Shown here piece after piece: positions 14,195 through 22,510 of a DNA stretch of 36,962 nt (positions are counted from its first letter, which is position 1; each line of letters opens with the position of its first letter). The DNA is from a virus. The position numbers and the translations under genes are program-made. Where the stretch lies: positions 1 to 36,962 of IMG/VR virus record IMGVR_UViG_3300010149_000007. One strand, given 5' to 3'. Under the pieces are notes generated by a model. That model had not been told where the DNA came from, made no database searches, and worked only from the letters and a program-made list of their open reading frames with translations.

Positions 14195-15187
14195 ATGGCT
14201 AGTTCATATTCTAATTTACATCCAATTGACCAAATCCTAACCAACCTCGTAGTAGAGGCGGTTCCTAGTGATGACCAACTTATCGCTGATAAAGTGTTTG
14301 AGCCTATCGTTGTTCCTGAGCGCTCAGGTACTCTTCTTCTCGAAGAGACTCGAAACTTTATGGGAGCTGGGGCGGGACTCGACCTAGAGCGTGCTCCGGG
14401 GTCATCACGCGCTACCATCGGTGGCTTTGATCGTACTTCACAGACTTTCAAGGCTAAGATCTACGCGGCTTCTGATAGTATCGCTATGGAGGACATCTTT
14501 GATAGTCAGTATCCAGGAAGCGAAGAACAGAGATTAGCTCGTAAAGTCGCCCGAGTGATGAAGCTTGCAAGAGAAAAACGCGCTGCTGATCTCCTCTTTG
14601 ATGCCACCGCTTTTAACACTTCAGCGGCCACTAATAACTTTGACGTAGCAGGAGCTGAGCCACTCTCAGAGCTTCATCAGCTAAAAGATACAGTCTTTGA
14701 GGCGGCCCACGGAATCAACCCCGATACGCTTATCTTTGGTCGTAAGACTTTTAGAGCTTTAGCGCGCAATCCCGAGGTTCGAGGCTATGTAGGTACCGTG
14801 GCTAATGGCTTAGCTTCAGGTAACCTTATTCTCAATGATGAGGCAGTTATTGAAGTGCTTCGTTCAGTGCTTGGTATCCCCAATATTTACGTTGGAGCAG
14901 CTCGTCAAGATAGAGCTGTTCCTGGTGCTGTGAGCGATGAAGGTTATGTTTGGGGTGGTGACAAGCTCTTTATGGGTATCCTTCGTGGTGCAGATGCCAT
15001 CGTGCAAAAGAGCGGTAATGTTAAGGGTATGCCTGTAGCCGCGCTCAATTTCCAATTTGGCAACATGGTAGCAGGTCAATATGACTCACCAGATAAGACT
15101 CGTCGCTATGTCTACGCAGAGGAAGTCAGCCAATATAAGGCCATCGATTCTACCCTCGGCCACGTCTTGACCGGCACCCACAGCTAA
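14195..15187 (+). CDS. Major capsid protein
   Basis: A 330-aa protein of the HK97-fold major capsid class without a visible long delta domain. Typical elements are an N-arm with LIADKVFEPIVVPERSG, a spine-like RLARKVARVMKLAREKRAADLL helix region (about 112-133), the P-domain segment PDTLIFGRKTFRALARNPEV (about 176-195) and a C-terminal stretch with PDKTRRYVYAEEVSQYKAID. It starts after TAAGGAG with an A-rich spacer, consistent with high expression. Prohead assembly would rely on the upstream scaffold/protease. Confidence 0.88.
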   Translation: MASSYSNLHPIDQILTNLVVEAVPSDDQLIADKVFEPIVVPERSGTLLLEETRNFMGAGAGLDLERAPGSSRATIGGFDRTSQTFKAKIYAASDSIAMEDIFDSQYPGSEEQRLARKVARVMKLAREKRAADLLFDATAFNTSAATNNFDVAGAEPLSELHQLKDTVFEAAHGINPDTLIFGRKTFRALARNPEVRGYVGTVANGLASGNLILNDEAVIEVLRSVLGIPNIYVGAARQDRAVPGAVSDEGYVWGGDKLFMGILRGADAIVQKSGNVKGMPVAALNFQFGNMVAGQYDSPDKTRRYVYAEEVSQYKAIDSTLGHVLTGTHS

Positions 15188-15188
15188 G

Positions 15189-16091
15189 ATGAATGAACTG
15201 CTACAGGCTTACCTCTTAGCTGAAGAGGACGCGGATTTAAAAGCAATTGAAGACCTAAACAAACAGGTCAAAGGCTCGCGCGATCCTGTAGCAAAACTCA
15301 TCAGAGCTAGACGAGATCAGCTAAAAGCTGAAGTGCAAGCGGAGAAGGTTTTTAAAACCTCTCTTTCTAAAGCACGTCAGAAACTAGTTGCGAGAATGGA
15401 ACAGGTGGCACTTACCACCGATCCACAATTATTACTCTCGTTTAATGATGATCAGTTATTAGACTTGCTCTTAGGGAGCGGTATGGGTCTAGTGGTTGAT
15501 GACTACATTGAACAGAGTGATAGAATTAGAGATGCTTTTGAGAAATCGCTTGAGGTGATCAATATTGATTTGTCACCTCAAGCCATGCCTCAAATGGATC
15601 TCCTGCAAGCCAACGCATCAACGGCTATCTTTGAAGATGTTATATTACCTGACTATAAGCGTGCCATGAGAGATGCTTTCCAATCATTAGCTACTCAAAT
15701 ACCAATTGATGTCGTGGTTGGTGATCTTCAACGTAGACTAGAACAATCAGAGGGGCGCGAGTTAACAGAGGTCAGGACTTCAATTAGTGAGCTCGGACGA
15801 AGTTTGACAGCTACAGCGGCGGCAGCTGCTGACCTCTCCAGTTATTTATACACTGGCCCTAAAGATGGAATTACTCGACCATTCTGTAGAGCGCTTATCG
15901 GTCTAGTGGTTGATGAAACACAGATGTCTAAGCTCAATAACGGACAGGGGAAAAGTGTCAAGATTAGCTGTGGTGGGTATAATTGCAGGCACTCATGGTC
16001 ACCTGTTACAGACTCATTTGTTGACGCGGCAGACCTTGACCGAGCCAAACAAGAAGACATAGCCAAAGCCAATAAGGGAGCGAAGAGATGA
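15189..16091 (+). CDS. Minor head protein, MuF/SPP1 gp7-like
   Basis: A 300-aa protein. The C-terminal segment with DGITRPFCRALIGLVVDE and GYNCRHSWSPV matches the MuF domain (Cys/His pattern FCR...GYNCRH) of portal-associated head proteins that enter the capsid. The N-terminal two thirds are helical. It follows the major capsid gene here rather than the portal. In other phages MuF proteins can carry toxin domains at the C-terminus; none is present here. ATGA overlap with the next gene. Confidence 0.8.
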   Translation: MNELLQAYLLAEEDADLKAIEDLNKQVKGSRDPVAKLIRARRDQLKAEVQAEKVFKTSLSKARQKLVARMEQVALTTDPQLLLSFNDDQLLDLLLGSGMGLVVDDYIEQSDRIRDAFEKSLEVINIDLSPQAMPQMDLLQANASTAIFEDVILPDYKRAMRDAFQSLATQIPIDVVVGDLQRRLEQSEGRELTEVRTSISELGRSLTATAAAAADLSSYLYTGPKDGITRPFCRALIGLVVDETQMSKLNNGQGKSVKISCGGYNCRHSWSPVTDSFVDAADLDRAKQEDIAKANKGAKR

Positions 16092-17035
16092 GAAAAACAA
16101 TCAAGGGCCAAGCCCATACTTTTTATTGGAATCCGTCTAGACCTTATACAGGCTCACCTACTATTACCCTGAAACTCAGCTCAGGAGATGTTACAGAGCT
16201 GTTCACTCAATCAAGAGCAGATGTAACTGTTAACGCAATAGCTAACGATAGACGAACTCTTACGCTCTCTTCAAGCGCTGGTACTACGTTAGAGCGAGAT
16301 GAACAACGAGGTTTTTTAACAACATCACGTGACACATACTATGCAGTTTTAGTGTCTCGCTTAGGTGGTACTGAGGCGATACTAGCCGAGCCACTACCGC
16401 GCAATATTGAGATGAGCTCAAGCGCTACTCTAAAACTAACTCTGAGCTATGTTGATCTAACAGCAGTTCAAATGAGCACAGCCGGAACCTATCCTTATAC
16501 TATCAATTATCAGGATGAAGTAGGCCAGGAGCGAGTTGAGACAGGTCTGCTCAAAGTCACCCCAAGACCTTTTGACACTGGCTTAGATCATGATGAGCTT
16601 GTTGGCATGTTTGCAAACTTGGCTGATATGGTGCCACGTAGACAGAGCGACTTTGAACCACAGATTAGAGCTTCACTCGAAGACATTATTTTAGCAATTA
16701 GAGATCATGTAATACCTGATGATGTGACTGAAGATGAGGTATTTAATCAGCAGAGTTTCAAGCGTGCACATGCTTACTGCTGCTCTGCTCTTATCTTCGA
16801 AATGCAATTACAGCTAGACGCAGCCGAGGCCATGAGAGAGCGATACAAAGAGCTTCTCAATATAGCTCTTAGGTCAGTGACTCTTGATCTAGATGGAGAT
16901 GGGGTTGTTGATGAAGGAGAGGAAAACTTAAGGCGCTCAGGTGGTTCTAGTCGGGACTTTCGGGCATCTTGGAAGACATATAGTAAAACAGATTACGACA
17001 AGCGTTTTACTCCAATTCGTGCCATGAGACATTGA
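16088..17035 (+). CDS. Head-tail connector protein with EF-hand-type loop
   Basis: A 315-aa protein. Residues 1-160 are predicted beta-rich, with Ig-like strands (PTITLKLSSGDVTEL, TAGTYPYTINYQDEVGQERV). Residues about 190-265 are helical, with the adaptor-like RAHAYCCSALIFEMQLQL that characterises gp6/gp15-type connectors. Near the C-terminus, D267 to E278 spells D-L-D-G-D-G-V-V-D-E-G-E, a canonical 12-residue EF-hand calcium loop. Its place between MuF and the neck genes supports the adaptor role. An N-terminal Ig-type domain on a connector is unusual and may be a surface decoration. Confidence 0.65.
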   Translation: MRKTIKGQAHTFYWNPSRPYTGSPTITLKLSSGDVTELFTQSRADVTVNAIANDRRTLTLSSSAGTTLERDEQRGFLTTSRDTYYAVLVSRLGGTEAILAEPLPRNIEMSSSATLKLTLSYVDLTAVQMSTAGTYPYTINYQDEVGQERVETGLLKVTPRPFDTGLDHDELVGMFANLADMVPRRQSDFEPQIRASLEDIILAIRDHVIPDDVTEDEVFNQQSFKRAHAYCCSALIFEMQLQLDAAEAMRERYKELLNIALRSVTLDLDGDGVVDEGEENLRRSGGSSRDFRASWKTYSKTDYDKRFTPIRAMRH

Positions 17036-17036
17036 T

Positions 17037-17558
17037 ATGGCTAAGCGATTTAAATTAAATATTCCATCATCTATTTGGACTTCTCAGATGACATTACGTC
17101 TTGCTCAAGATGTGCTTGCATCAATCAAGCTGAGAACTTCAAGAGGATTAGACGCGAGTGGTAAACCTTTTAGAGCATACTCTACGGAGCCTCTTTACGT
17201 GTCTAAACGTGGTGCTCGACTAAAACCAAAAGGCGGGCGGCCATCAAGGACGGACAACAGCATTTATTATGAAGGTGGTTATCAGCAGTATAAGTATGAG
17301 AGCAGAAGACGTGGAAACTCTTCAGATAGTGCTGAGGTTGATCTAGTATTAAGCGGTAACATGATGAATAACCTAGTCGTTAAATCTGCCACAGCAGACG
17401 GTTTTACTATTGGTTTAACTGATGAGGCTACTTATGGTTATCAGGTGAACCAGACTAGAGAGTTTCTAGGGTTATCACCCAAAGATATAGATATTCTAGT
17501 CGCCACAGCTGAGAATGAGCTGAGAAAACAACTAGAGAAGAAACGAGGCAGACGATGA
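17037..17558 (+). CDS. Virion morphogenesis/neck protein, Mu gpG-like
   Basis: A 173-aa basic protein with the motif pattern of phage virion-morphogenesis (Mu gpG) and HK97 gp10-like proteins: a helix IKLRTSRGLDASGKPFRAYS near residues 30-50, a beta core DLVLSGNMMNNLVVK, and the near-terminal REFLGLSPKDIDIL. It would complete the head-tail joint or help tail formation. It ends in a basic KKRGRR and overlaps the next gene by ATGA. Confidence 0.7.
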   Translation: MAKRFKLNIPSSIWTSQMTLRLAQDVLASIKLRTSRGLDASGKPFRAYSTEPLYVSKRGARLKPKGGRPSRTDNSIYYEGGYQQYKYESRRRGNSSDSAEVDLVLSGNMMNNLVVKSATADGFTIGLTDEATYGYQVNQTREFLGLSPKDIDILVATAENELRKQLEKKRGRR

Positions 17559-18013
17559 GCCAAGGTATCTTCAAAGCACTATCGTATCTTGAAGATCAGA
17601 TAGAAAGCATCAATCCTAAAAGTGATCCCTCACATACTTTCGTTTGTCATAACCGAGCTAATGGGATGTTGCCACCTTTAGAGCAGAGGCGATCTTCTAA
17701 CAGGTATTTCGAGATAGATATGGAGTCATTACCTGAAGATGATGGAGCAGCCGGACTCAGTGGGAGGAGGCGCGCTCTCTGTCAAGTTCGCGTGAGGTAT
17801 GACATACCAAATGATTTAGCGTATCGTCAAAGAATGATGGCTGAAGATGCAGAGTTCATCCTAACTAAACTTAAGGGGCCAAACTATTCTCTGTCTATCA
17901 CAGGAATAGTCTCAGTAATTCCTGAGCCACCTTTATTAGATACCGTTGAGATTGATAATAATATTGCTCATATTCTCAGCGTTCCATTCACCCTACTCTA
18001 TTTGGAGGCTTGA
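17555..18013 (+). CDS. Tail terminator/completion protein
   Basis: A 152-aa alpha/beta protein placed exactly where tail terminators (lambda gpU-like) sit, between the gpG-like neck gene and the tail tube gene. Features fit the small fold: an N-terminal helix FKALSYLEDQIES, strands around CQVRVRYDIP, and C-terminal strands AHILSVPFTLLYLEA. No signature motif, so the call rests mainly on order and size. Confidence 0.6.
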   Translation: MSQGIFKALSYLEDQIESINPKSDPSHTFVCHNRANGMLPPLEQRRSSNRYFEIDMESLPEDDGAAGLSGRRRALCQVRVRYDIPNDLAYRQRMMAEDAEFILTKLKGPNYSLSITGIVSVIPEPPLLDTVEIDNNIAHILSVPFTLLYLEA

Positions 18014-18015
18014 TC

Positions 18016-19302
18016 ATGGCAGTAACTCATAGATCATTATCAGTAGCAGTAGAGAGCTCTTTTGGCTCTTTGTCTGCATCCACCGGTTTACCTGATGACT
18101 CAGGGTTGACCTTTGTTTCTATACCTTGCGAGCGAGACCCAATCGTTATTACTGGCGAGCCAATTTCCTCAGAGCGCAATGATGCCAAAGATGGAAATTA
18201 CTCAATTCCTGCTGAGCCTGACACAGTTTATTCAGGTGGATCAAGAGTTCGCCGCCGTACAGGTCAAGTTACGGTTAGAGTAGACATCACTACTTTAGGA
18301 ACTTCAGCAGACACTTACGCGGCAAATTATCTAGGCTATCTCTTAGGCGGTGGTCTTAAAACTCGTCTACCATCCATCACAAGCGACAGTGTGACAGCAG
18401 TTGATGCTAATACCTATACTCCCACCAGCGCACCAGCGGAGGCTGATATTGGAACGTTGGTAAGCTCAACTATTAATGGTCGTGCTGAGTATTCAGCTAT
18501 TACAGACAACGCAGACGCAAGCTCAGACGTAACTATTTCACCAGCTTTCTCAGGTAGCTCTTATACGTCTATTCGCAACATGCAAACTTGGTACATTCCT
18601 GGGCGGACTGCCACAGGATCAAGAGAGCACTCTTTAGCGTTCCGTGTTGACGGTGTGAATTTTCGATCTTTCGCGTATGGCTGTGTTTTGGAGAGCCTGA
18701 GTATTGCGCTAGATAACGGCCGTCTTATGGCTGATTTCGTCTATCAATCTGCTCTAATACAAGATGATCATGGTAACGCTGTTGGGCCTATTGAGCCTGT
18801 ATATAACTCCGGAGCGGCTCAACTCTTCAGAGGTGCTTATGTGGTTGCGTCTTCGACTTCGCCCACTAGCCTCACCAACGCGACCACAGGCGATAAGCTA
18901 GCGCGTACTGCTCTACAAGCTGAAGACTTCAGCTTGACGCTCACTAATACCCTGACCCCACTAGGACACAGTAACGATATTCTTGCTATGTCTGATATGG
19001 AAATTACAGACGTAACAGTTGAATTAAACCTTACTCTCTCCTCACCTGCCTCACTCGTAGCTGACGACTTTTTCAACCGAACAGTCCGTCAGATTGTAGT
19101 TGGAACGGGGCCACAGGGTGATGGTCTTGGTTGTTGTATTATGTTACCTGCCGCTATGCTCACTGTTGACCCAAGCGCTTATGATGTGTCAGGTAATGAT
19201 ATAGTTCGACAACAACTTACCTATTCACAGAGCCGATTCGGTGGAGATGTCGTTGAAACTAACGCGAGCTCCTCACCATTCAGATTAGGCTTAGGTATCT
19301 AA
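18016..19302 (+). CDS. Major tail tube protein
   Basis: 428 aa from ATG 18016, chosen because GGAGG (18004-18008) is seven bases upstream; an in-frame TTG at 18010 is too close. The protein begins AVTHRSLSVAVESSFGSLSA and has KDGNYSIPAEPDTVYSGGSR, typical of long tail-tube proteins of siphoviruses, followed by beta-rich Thr/Ser sequence. Its size and its position just before the frameshifted chaperone pair support the assignment. Confidence 0.75.
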   Translation: MAVTHRSLSVAVESSFGSLSASTGLPDDSGLTFVSIPCERDPIVITGEPISSERNDAKDGNYSIPAEPDTVYSGGSRVRRRTGQVTVRVDITTLGTSADTYAANYLGYLLGGGLKTRLPSITSDSVTAVDANTYTPTSAPAEADIGTLVSSTINGRAEYSAITDNADASSDVTISPAFSGSSYTSIRNMQTWYIPGRTATGSREHSLAFRVDGVNFRSFAYGCVLESLSIALDNGRLMADFVYQSALIQDDHGNAVGPIEPVYNSGAAQLFRGAYVVASSTSPTSLTNATTGDKLARTALQAEDFSLTLTNTLTPLGHSNDILAMSDMEITDVTVELNLTLSSPASLVADDFFNRTVRQIVVGTGPQGDGLGCCIMLPAAMLTVDPSAYDVSGNDIVRQQLTYSQSRFGGDVVETNASSSPFRLGLGI

Positions 19303-19303
19303 A

Positions 19304-19816
19304 ATGGCACTCTCATTCCTCACCTCATCAGAGCAACTTATAGAAGTGGTTGCTTCTGTTGACCCAGCAGTCAAGGCTACACCTGATCAAGTTTCAGCCT
19401 ATCTCGAAACAGGAGATAAAAGCAGGTTGGATGATGTTGGGGATGATGCCACACACTTTACTCTCAAAGCTCTCTCACCATCTGAGCGGGAAGAGGCCGA
19501 ATGTAAAGCAGGAGCTCTGACACGTTCTGAGCTAGGTCGTCTTCTTTGGTCTGAGGCTCCTGATGATGCAGAAGAAAAAGCACGCTGGCACCATGCTTTA
19601 ACCTCTGAGGATAGAGAGGCTATGAGCGATTATCAACAATACCTTAATAGAGTTTATATTGAGATGATTCGAAGCTCTCTAGTCTCGATTGATGGGGAGC
19701 AGGTTAGCGTTGAGATGATCCAACAAATAAGGCCCGAGTCTCACAGAGTACAAGTTATCTCTGAGCTTGTGCTACACATTCAGAGAATTAGCCTGTTAGG
19801 TATTGAGGGAAAATAG
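19304..19816 (+). CDS. Tail assembly chaperone, short form (gpG-like)
   Basis: A 170-aa helical acidic protein immediately after the tail tube gene and before the tape measure, the position of lambda gpG-type chaperones that coat the tape measure. It ends GGA AAA TAG, where the last seven sense bases GGGAAAA (19807-19813) are a canonical -1 slippery heptamer in the correct frame. Most ribosomes should stop at TAG, and a minority shift to make a 312-aa G-T fusion. Confidence 0.8.
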   Translation: MALSFLTSSEQLIEVVASVDPAVKATPDQVSAYLETGDKSRLDDVGDDATHFTLKALSPSEREEAECKAGALTRSELGRLLWSEAPDDAEEKARWHHALTSEDREAMSDYQQYLNRVYIEMIRSSLVSIDGEQVSVEMIQQIRPESHRVQVISELVLHIQRISLLGIEGK

Positions 19817-19846
19817 CGCTTGCGGCTTCTGTTTGGCTAAGCCAAA
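19807..19846 (+). promoter_or_regulatory. Programmed -1 ribosomal frameshift site
   Basis: Heptamer G GGA AAA at 19807-19813 fits X-XXY-YYZ in the chaperone reading frame and abuts the TAG stop at 19814. Downstream, TTTGGC (19832-19837) and GCCAAA (19841-19846) form a perfect 6-bp stem with a 3-nt loop. An outer AGCGC/GCGCT pair (19815-19819 with 19856-19860) may extend the structure. After the shift the -1 frame is open from 19813 to 20241. Confidence 0.87.
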
Positions 19847-20241
19847 ATAGAGGTCGCGCTTGGAGCTGTGACCAATGCAAAACTAACCCCAAATTGAGAA
19901 AACAACGCGGCAATTGTGGGGGAAGATTTGAGAGTGGTCTACCATTGGCCCAAATAGATAATCTAGGTTTATGGGTGCCAGGTTATCGCGTAGCTCCCGA
20001 CTGTGGGGAAGACTTCAGCGATTCTAAAATCAGGTCTTGCCCTGTAGCCGGAGCCAATAAAATGGCCCCAATTATCCGAGCGTATCAAAGACATCGAGCG
20101 GGGCTTTATAAAATTAAAGATCAATATCCAAAACCTTCTTGCGCTCTTCTTGAGGCTGTTGACGTGCTACACTCGACAACTGAAGAGGCTCAAATAAGAG
20201 CCCATGAAAGAATGTTAGAAAAGGTGAAGCATGGCAACTAG
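19813..20241 (+). CDS. Tail assembly chaperone extension (gpT-like), made by -1 frameshift
   Basis: 142 codons in the -1 frame, open from the slippery site, starting IALAASVWLSQNRG and running to TAG at 20239-20241. Fused to the 170-aa upstream part this gives about 312 aa. The extension has a CDQC pair plus further cysteines (NCGG, DCGE, SCPV), possibly zinc-binding, and a helical end. An isolated start at TTG 19894 has no ribosome site, so expression by frameshift is the better explanation. gpT-type domains bind the tail tube protein. Confidence 0.8.
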   Translation: MALAASVWLSQNRGRAWSCDQCKTNPKLRKQRGNCGGRFESGLPLAQIDNLGLWVPGYRVAPDCGEDFSDSKIRSCPVAGANKMAPIIRAYQRHRAGLYKIKDQYPKPSCALLEAVDVLHSTTEEAQIRAHERMLEKVKHGN

Positions 20242-22510
20242 TACACTAGATATTGAAGTAGAATTAAAAGGCGCTGATAAGGCCCAAAAAGGTCTTAAAA
20301 GTGTTGGCGACACTGCTGGAAACGTTGCCCAACGTTTTGATAAGACCAACTCTCATTTAGGAGAAGGCATTAGCTCACTGTCAGATAATGTTAATGACTT
20401 GGGTGGATCATTTAAAGATCTAGGTACTAGTATCTCTTCAGTTGGGTCGATAGGTGTAAAGGGATTATCAGGATTAGTTCCAGCCATTAGTGGGGTGGTT
20501 CTAGCAGGCATGGCTTTATACGACACATTTAAAAACATTACAGGGGCGGCTCAAGAAGCTGAAAACGCTCAAGAAGCTATGGCGGCGGCGGCTGGTGATC
20601 TACAAAGTAAACTAGAGGAGTTGGCTGAGAAGGGTGTAATTCCTACTTCAAAAGCTTTAGAGGCTTATGCTTCATCCAATATAAGAGCTCAAATTGCAAA
20701 AGAACGGGTTCAAATGGCAGGTGAAAAGCTCTCTAAAGTTTTAGGAGAAGAGGAACAGGCTCAACAGAAACTTAATGAGGCAACATTAAGATATAGATCT
20801 GCACTAGAGCAGTCTGAAAAAGTTACAGGAAGATTTATAAACCTTGAAAAGAAACGCAATGACTTAGCAGAGGCAAACCGTGAACATACTCGGGCTTCTG
20901 TAGCGTTAAATGAAAAATTACTTCCTTATCTTGAAGACCAACGTAAAGCTCAAGTATTGATTGCGAAGTCTGCAAAAATGCATAAGGACTTAGAAGATAC
21001 ATCTTTAGAATCCACTATATCTAGAGTTAAAGAGAAACAAGCAGAACTTGCAAATCTAAAGCAGATTGAAGCGGGTTTAATGGGTAATTCTAAGAGAGAA
21101 GAGGAAGCTTTAAAGCGCCAAGCTAAGCTTAATTCTGATCTTCTAGTTCTCAAAGTTAAAGAGAATGAGAAAGACGTAAAAGCATTATCGAGCATTGAAA
21201 AGAAGTTAGATGCTCAAATTAAAGCATATGATGAAGAGACAATTTTAATCTCTCAATCAATTAAAGAGGAACAAAGAGCAGCTCAAGAAATAAATAAAAA
21301 TAAGATTAAAGAAGTTAAAAACACAGCTCTTAGAGAGGCCGCTTTAAAGAAGCAACACTTACTCCAGTCTCATCAGTTAGAGATAGCAAGGATGAAGTTC
21401 ACCGAGGCTTCATCACTAGATATATTAGAGGCACGCTATCAACAGCAAAGGCAACTTGCTAAAGATAACAACACTCTTCTAAGCACTCTTCAGTTTAAGT
21501 TTGAAACAGAGAAAACGAAACTCATTCAGGCTGAAGAGGTAAAACGCAGAGCCGAAGAAGCCAAGCGCCTAGATCAGCAGAAACAACGAGAACTCCAACG
21601 AAGAGAGTTCATTATCTCTAATCTAGAATTTGATGCTGGTCTCCTCGAAGATGGCACTAAAAAAGAGCTAAGTATATTAGAGCTGAAATATCGAAGAGAG
21701 CGCGAGCTTAAGGAAAACTCAGAGGAAGAATTAACAGAGCTATCAAGACGCTTTAATTTAGAACGAGAGCAAATTCAGGGACGAGCTTTAAAAGAGCAGA
21801 TGCAACAATTTAAAGAGCTCTCTTTAGACGTAGCTCAAAGCCTTGGAACCTCATTAACTGAGGTATTCTATGGGACTTTTACAGATCAATCTTTTGATAC
21901 TGCACGTCAAAATTTAAAAGATACGTTTCGTGATCAAGTGGCATCTGAGCGAGAAGCCCTCTCAAAGTTTAAGGGTTCCCAAAGTGAGCGAATTGAGGAA
22001 ACAATCAAAACCAATGAGCGCCTTATTGAGCTTCAAAAGAACTTTACGAAAGAGAAAAACAGGATAGGTAAGGAGGAAGAGAATGCACTTCCTAAAGCGG
22101 TCGGAGAAGTATTAGTAGCACTTGGTCAGCAAGCAGCCGTTGAGAGTTTAATGTTTGGTGCTAAGGCCGTGGCTTCTCTTTTTACCAACCCAGCTCTCTC
22201 TGCAAATTATGGTATTGCTAGTGGAGTGATGGCGGCCGCAGCTGTTACAGCCGGAGCGAGTGGTCGAGCTTTGGGCGCTTCAGGTGGTGGGGGTGGGGGT
22301 GGTGCCCCATCTATATCACCCACGGGATTATCTCAAATTGCTCCTGAGCCTGAGCGAGAAAGAGCAGAGACAGCACAAACAATATTCAATATTAACTTTG
22401 GTGGTGCTGTTGTGTACGATACCAAGCAAGCCGCTGAGCGTGCTTTTGCAGATCGCTTAACTCAACTACAAAACACTAGACGACGTGGCGCGCCCCGGAG
22501 GTCTTTCTAA
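20231..22510 (+). CDS. Tail tape measure protein
   Basis: A 759-aa protein: an N-terminal tape-measure-like segment (STLDIEVELKGADKAQKGLK), a hydrophobic stretch GLSGLVPAISGVVLAGMALY at about 77-96, long charged coiled coil through about 560, then a second Ala-rich hydrophobic stretch (about 635-680) and a Gly-rich linker encoded by a G-rich run near 22282. It sets tail length and passes into the host envelope during DNA entry. It starts within the end of the chaperone extension and overlaps the next gene by one base. Much of the gene is AT-richer, with Lys/Glu codons, as usual for coiled coils. Confidence 0.88.
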   Translation: MATSTLDIEVELKGADKAQKGLKSVGDTAGNVAQRFDKTNSHLGEGISSLSDNVNDLGGSFKDLGTSISSVGSIGVKGLSGLVPAISGVVLAGMALYDTFKNITGAAQEAENAQEAMAAAAGDLQSKLEELAEKGVIPTSKALEAYASSNIRAQIAKERVQMAGEKLSKVLGEEEQAQQKLNEATLRYRSALEQSEKVTGRFINLEKKRNDLAEANREHTRASVALNEKLLPYLEDQRKAQVLIAKSAKMHKDLEDTSLESTISRVKEKQAELANLKQIEAGLMGNSKREEEALKRQAKLNSDLLVLKVKENEKDVKALSSIEKKLDAQIKAYDEETILISQSIKEEQRAAQEINKNKIKEVKNTALREAALKKQHLLQSHQLEIARMKFTEASSLDILEARYQQQRQLAKDNNTLLSTLQFKFETEKTKLIQAEEVKRRAEEAKRLDQQKQRELQRREFIISNLEFDAGLLEDGTKKELSILELKYRRERELKENSEEELTELSRRFNLEREQIQGRALKEQMQQFKELSLDVAQSLGTSLTEVFYGTFTDQSFDTARQNLKDTFRDQVASEREALSKFKGSQSERIEETIKTNERLIELQKNFTKEKNRIGKEEENALPKAVGEVLVALGQQAAVESLMFGAKAVASLFTNPALSANYGIASGVMAAAAVTAGASGRALGASGGGGGGGAPSISPTGLSQIAPEPERERAETAQTIFNINFGGAVVYDTKQAAERAFADRLTQLQNTRRRGAPRRSF

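Noticed and set aside
19894-20241. Stand-alone gene starting at TTG 19894
   Set aside because: No ribosome site precedes it, the frame is open back to the slippery heptamer at 19807, and the gpG/gpT order explains it better.
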